Positions 58,734-61,921 of a stretch of DNA of 61,921 nt are shown here, one piece after another. Below the pieces are notes generated by a model that did not search any database, had not been told where the DNA came from, and saw nothing but the letters and a program-made list of their open reading frames with translations. Position numbers and translations under genes: made by a program. Positions within the stretch are counted from its first letter, which is position 1. Every line of letters starts with the position of its first letter. The stretch comes from Clostridia bacterium (GTDB lineage: Bacteria; Bacillota; Clostridia; Peptostreptococcales; Anaerovoracaceae). The stretch lies in contig CAJTER010000028.1 in assembly GCA_910575405.1 (NCBI GenBank), positions 1 to 61,921 of the forward strand. The letters are read 5' to 3'.

Positions 58734-60188
58734 ATGATGTATTGTGAAAACTGCGGGGCAAAAATAGATGATGATTCAAAATTCTGTGAGTACTGCGGAG
58801 CACGGATAGAGGAGGATTCTGGGGATTCTGCGCCGGAGCCTGTTATGGATCTGGATGATTTGATGAGTTTAGGCGCAGAAGATGCGGAAGATCGGGCTTT
58901 GCAGCCTGTGGAAAAAACCATGGTTTTCAGAAAACCGCCGGCAAAAGAGGTTGCAGGGAAGGAATCTCAAGAGGAAGAGGGGGATCTGCCTGAGCAGGAA
59001 GAGGTCAGCGGAGAGTCGGAGATAGTAGACATTTCGCTATTGGAACCGAAAAACGCGCCAGGAATTTCACGGATGGATCAGGAGGCATTTTCCGGGCAGG
59101 ATCTGCTGCAGGAGCCGGAGCCAGAAGAAAAACAGGAGCTTTTTTCTGACTTAAGAGAAGAGGAGGAGCTGGCGGAGGCTGCAGATGGATGGCCGGTGTG
59201 GCCGGATCCAAAGGAGACGGAAAAGGACGAATGGCTCCAGGCCGAGATTGCCAAAACCATGGAGAGCCTGCAGAAATCGTCCAATGATTTTTTCTACGAG
59301 GATCTGACCGGATATTCCGAGGCTGAGCAGGAAGATGTGGCAGAGCGCTGCGAAGGGCAGGAAGCAGTTGAGGCATCTGTCTTTGGGGCAAACGTGCGGC
59401 AGCAGGATGCAACAGATGAGATGGATATTACGTCTGAGGATCAAAAGCCGAAAGCGGTTTCGTATCCGCCGCCTGAGGCCATGGAGGAATATGTGCAGCA
59501 GCATTTCTGCATGGCCTGCGGACAAATCCTTCCAGCAGGTGCAGCCTTCTGCAGCGCCTGCGGGACGCCTACGGGAGATGTCAGACCGCCGGAATCTGAC
59601 GGCAGGAGTTCGGCTGGTGGAGGTATGGCCCTGCGACTTTTGAAACGCTTTTTCATAAAGCCCGCATCTGCAATTGGAATGGCAGCATCGGATCATGCCT
59701 TTCTTTCCGGCATCGGCTTTTTTGTATTCAAGGACGCTGTCTTGGCGGTGCTGGCGGCACTACTTTCCGGCAGACTTTCCAAAGTGGCGGCTATGCTGGG
59801 GCCGTGGCTCCTCAGCAGCGATCCCTTTGGCTTTGGTGCCAAGGTATTTCTCAGCGGTATCCTGCTTGACGCGCTGTGGGTTGGAATTCTGTTTGGGGCA
59901 GCAGTGCTTTTCCATGGAAAGACTTCTATCAGGACCCTCATCGGCGTCTGCGGTACAGCGGGGCTTCTGACAGCAGCCCTCCTGATTCTCACAGTGGTGC
60001 TGGCGGCCGCCCTTCCGGGAACCATCTTCGCGGCAGGGGCCGTAACGGCGGTGGTTACCGCTATAGCCATGGCAAAAGCGGTATACGCGGCCATAAAGCT
60101 GGAAGAAAACCTGCAGCTATTTTTGATGACAGCATCGGTAGCCTGTTACACCATCCTGCTCTTTGCTCTGGCAGGCCTGCTGAGATAG
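58734..60188 (+). CDS. Zinc-ribbon membrane protein
   Basis: A 484-residue protein. Two zinc ribbons: YCENCGAKI...FCEYCGARI at the N-terminus and FCMACGQIL...FCSACGTPT around ~257-280. The long linker between is acidic and low complexity. Four to five hydrophobic segments fill the last ~170 residues. Such DUF-containing zinc_ribbon_2 membrane proteins are frequent in Clostridia, with unknown roles in sensing or scaffolding. ATAAGGAGGAGC precedes the double ATG. Confidence 0.75.
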   Translation: MMYCENCGAKIDDDSKFCEYCGARIEEDSGDSAPEPVMDLDDLMSLGAEDAEDRALQPVEKTMVFRKPPAKEVAGKESQEEEGDLPEQEEVSGESEIVDISLLEPKNAPGISRMDQEAFSGQDLLQEPEPEEKQELFSDLREEEELAEAADGWPVWPDPKETEKDEWLQAEIAKTMESLQKSSNDFFYEDLTGYSEAEQEDVAERCEGQEAVEASVFGANVRQQDATDEMDITSEDQKPKAVSYPPPEAMEEYVQQHFCMACGQILPAGAAFCSACGTPTGDVRPPESDGRSSAGGGMALRLLKRFFIKPASAIGMAASDHAFLSGIGFFVFKDAVLAVLAALLSGRLSKVAAMLGPWLLSSDPFGFGAKVFLSGILLDALWVGILFGAAVLFHGKTSIRTLIGVCGTAGLLTAALLILTVVLAAALPGTIFAAGAVTAVVTAIAMAKAVYAAIKLEENLQLFLMTASVACYTILLFALAGLLR

Positions 60189-60318
60189 GATGGACAGAAG
60201 TGAGAAGGGGAATTAATTCTTGCATTTCCCGTGCAAATGTTGTAAGGTAGAGAGAGGCAATTATAGTCTGCCGGGGAGAGTACCCGGGGAATTAAAAGAA
60301 AAGAGGTGACAGATCGGT

Positions 60319-60498
60319 ATGGTAGAAAGTATCGCTGCTGCAAGTATGGTATACAGTCAGTTACAGACCCAACAGGCGGTCAGCGTTTCCTTGCTGAAGG
60401 ACGTAATGGATACGCAGACAGCAGAAGCATCACAGCTGCTTCGTAATCTGGACGCTGCAGTCACTGGTCTGGGACAGAACATCGATATACTTGCCTAG
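60319..60498 (+). CDS. YjfB-like putative motility protein
   Basis: A 59-residue ORF. Its layout (a short N-terminal MVESIAAASMVYSQLQTQQA, then VSVSLLKDVMDTQTAEASQL) matches the YjfB family, small helical proteins annotated 'putative motility protein'. A weak AGAGGTG precedes the ATG by ~11 bases. A TTGCAT-N17-TAAGGT promoter can be read at 60220-60248. Terminator follows. No flagellar gene is in the window. Confidence 0.7.
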   Translation: MVESIAAASMVYSQLQTQQAVSVSLLKDVMDTQTAEASQLLRNLDAAVTGLGQNIDILA

Positions 60499-60545
60499 TG
60501 CGCGGACTGCTTGCTGATCATGCAAGCGGGATCCTGCACGGAAGA

Positions 60546-60572
60546 AAGTGTACAGAGCGTGCACTTTTTTCT
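60546..60572 (+). terminator. Terminator after YjfB-like gene
   Basis: AAGTGTAC and GTGCACTT pair around a short loop (one G-U), followed by a T run. Confidence 0.75.
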
Positions 60573-60614
60573 TTTCAGAACAGAGGATGAAGTTTTACAG
60601 GAGGAGTAATATTT

Positions 60615-61325
60615 ATGAAAAAGGTATTAGCGCTGATATTGACCCTGATGATAATGGGCTCCCTGGCAGCCTGCGGCGGAGAGAAGGCTACACCGGAATC
60701 CTACCACAAGCTGCTGGAAAGCAGAGACAGCGTTTATTATTATGAAGCGGACGCAGTGGAAGAATTTCCGGATGACGGAACGGAGCCTGAGGAAATGAAG
60801 GTGGGAGAAGCACGTGATGGAAATGGAAGCATCGTTGTTCTGAATGGCGAAAAGGAGCTGGACAACCGTCAGATTGAGACAAAAGACAGCTTTTATTATG
60901 TGTATGATCCGGATAAGATTTATACGAGGGAAGATAAGGAAGATACAGAGCCTGCAGAAATGGAATTTGTCGAAAGCTCAGAGATGAAATTCGACGGAAA
61001 GACGTATCAATACAGCGAGTACCAGGAAGAATATGAGATGGAAACCTATGTCAGTGAAGACAGTGATGAAACGGTGACAGAAGTCTTTCTTTACAGACAG
61101 CAGTATCTTGTAGATGAAGACGGGGAATTATATGCAGTTATCTCCATCCAGGAGCAAAAAGGAGCCGATGGCGAGGAGAATAACACGATTTATAAGAAGA
61201 CAGAGCGAATCACCAAGCTTACAGAGGGCAAATACCCGGAGGGTATCTTTGATATTCCCGATGATTACCACGAAGCGGCTCCAGAAGATGAAGAATACGC
61301 AGAAGGAACTGAAGGTGAGAAGTAA
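60615..61325 (+). CDS. Lipoprotein, acidic
   Basis: A 236-residue lipoprotein with signal helix and lipobox LAAC (Cys20). The mature protein is very acidic and Glu/Tyr-rich, with a DUF4412/outer-membrane-carrier-like pattern (FYYVYDPDKIYTRED, MKFDGKTYQYSEY). The function is unknown. GGAGGAG precedes the ATG. A terminator follows the stop. Confidence 0.75.
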   Translation: MKKVLALILTLMIMGSLAACGGEKATPESYHKLLESRDSVYYYEADAVEEFPDDGTEPEEMKVGEARDGNGSIVVLNGEKELDNRQIETKDSFYYVYDPDKIYTREDKEDTEPAEMEFVESSEMKFDGKTYQYSEYQEEYEMETYVSEDSDETVTEVFLYRQQYLVDEDGELYAVISIQEQKGADGEENNTIYKKTERITKLTEGKYPEGIFDIPDDYHEAAPEDEEYAEGTEGEK

Positions 61326-61359
61326 TTTAAAGGCATACGGGTAAAACCCAGTGTTTTCA

Positions 61360-61385
61360 AGGGCAGCAGATGCTGCTCTTTTTTA
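61360..61385 (+). terminator. Terminator after lipoprotein
   Basis: GGGCAGCA and TGCTGCTC pair around GA, with TTTTTT after. Confidence 0.85.
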
Positions 61386-61407
61386 GTACTACTGAGATTA
61401 GTACTAA
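61383..61407. repeat. Inverted repeat of TAGTACTA
   Basis: TTAGTACTA and TAGTACTAA flank CTGAGAT. Each half is itself palindromic, an operator-like pattern directly after the terminator. Confidence 0.5.
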
Positions 61408-61921
61408 AGTATGAGGATGCTTTAGCAGAATCAGCACTTTTGTTTCATTGAATCGTCAGACAATTATGCATACAATGAATAATGCAAGACCGATTCAGTC
61501 AGACAAGCACAGTCAAAGACAGAGAGACTCAGAACAGAGGCTCCAAAACAAAAACAGATGCAGCCGGATATGAAAGCGATGGAGGCATAACGGGATTTTT
61601 CTACCCCGATCATATAAATGCCAAAATAAAGTAAATGCCAAAAAGCCTGGGTGCATGCCCAGGTTTTTTGATGGAACTGCAGAAAACAGGGGAACGCCAT
61701 GGAAATCCGTCTACATATGTATGTAGAAAAAGGTTGAAATCGAAAAGAACTATAGTATAACAATAATGTTTAAAAAAGAGGGAAGGCGCTTCACGACATT
61801 TGTAAGCCTGCAAATAAAAAGTCAATAGTAAATTGATTGTTTCAGGCAAAAAGTTTTAGGTAGGATTTTGAACATTGAAATAAGACCACCGATATTCGCT
61901 GGTCTGAAATAAAGGTATGTA
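61408..61921. other. Gene-poor end of window
   Basis: No ORF here looks real. A terminator-like stem CCTGGG-TGCATG-CCCAGG followed by T's sits at 61645-61669, and a possible AT-rich promoter region follows. The window may end just before another gene. Confidence 0.4.

Noticed and set aside
61464-61763. 99-codon open frame on the minus strand
   Set aside because: Cys/Phe-rich, no ribosome site and it crosses a terminator-like hairpin; probably noncoding.
1-61921. CRISPR array or complete insertion sequence
   Set aside because: No regularly spaced repeats, cas genes or full transposase with terminal repeats were found; only decayed relics are present.

Overview
The window looks like chromosome of an anaerobic Clostridia member (Bacillota). 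An assignment to the Anaerovoracaceae / Eubacteriales family XIII neighbourhood is only an inference. The support is: strong AGGAGG ribosome sites, desulfoferrodoxin, a minimal SUF (SufC/SufB-only) system, radical SAM repair genes, Na+-type transporters, three sigma-54 activators with PAS domains, a DinR/LexA-type SOS box, and an infC-rpmI-rplT operon with an attenuated leader and an ATT start. Most of the window has moderate GC. The first ~3.5 kb is clearly AT-rich and looks foreign.

Layout. 1-3.3 kb: decayed mobile-element remnant (PBECR-type nuclease domain, divergent Cro/C1 regulators, small ORFs, truncated DUF6291 protein, frameshifted DUF3644/HEPN protein, a structured non-coding stretch). 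3.6-7.3 kb: trmO, a zinc-ribbon membrane protein, a YfcC-type permease and a DUF2971 protein. 7.3-11.1 kb: FtsX-type permease plus ABC ATPase. 11.1-13.5 kb: a two-gene LysO-like exporter behind a duplicated promoter/operator, and an MFS transporter. 13.5-29.2 kb: the centrepiece. A MoxR ATPase, a VWA protein and a PAS/sigma-54 activator are followed by a sigma-54 promoter, an NhaC-type transporter and an amidohydrolase. Then comes a second sigma-54 promoter driving a second NhaC-type transporter, a second PAS/sigma-54 activator, and ureABCEFGD. The urease alpha subunit keeps the metal ligands but lacks the flap cysteine. 29.3-31.5 kb: AEC transporter, Uma2-type nuclease, lexA. 31.7-36.4 kb: a third sigma-54 activator, a near-perfect sigma-54 promoter, a CoA-acylating aldehyde dehydrogenase and a class III aminotransferase (taurine-like or omega-amino-acid catabolism). 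36.7-39.3 kb: antitoxin-like relic, trxA, desulfoferrodoxin, infC-rpmI-rplT. 39.3-47.6 kb: VanW protein, then a flavin redox module (broken apbE, FMN-binding proteins, NapH-like Fe-S membrane protein, Tp47-like surface protein) with a shared palindromic operator. 47.9-52.9 kb: rluB-like gene, sufC/sufB pair, xdhC, a nucleotidyltransferase-phosphatase fusion and an NTPase. 53-61.9 kb: tRNA-Pro, MocR-type regulator facing an ECF S-component, a secreted carboxypeptidase relic, a radical SAM DNA-repair pair, zinc-ribbon membrane protein, a YjfB-like small protein and a lipoprotein.

The genes suggest an amino-acid and amide-nitrogen scavenger that keeps several catabolic operons silent until a PAS-sensed small molecule activates sigma-54 transcription. 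The 13.8-29.2 kb block reads as one regulated unit. A transporter and hydrolase (first arm) and a transporter plus divergent urease with full nickel maturation (second arm) are each tied to a paralogous activator. There is no urea channel or urea ABC transporter in the window. The NhaC-type proteins are therefore candidate substrate carriers, and the urease-like enzyme may act on something other than, or in addition to, urea. Several decayed genes (Rpn nuclease, nucleotidyltransferase partner, ApbE, M14 peptidase, DUF3644, DUF6291) show ongoing gene loss.
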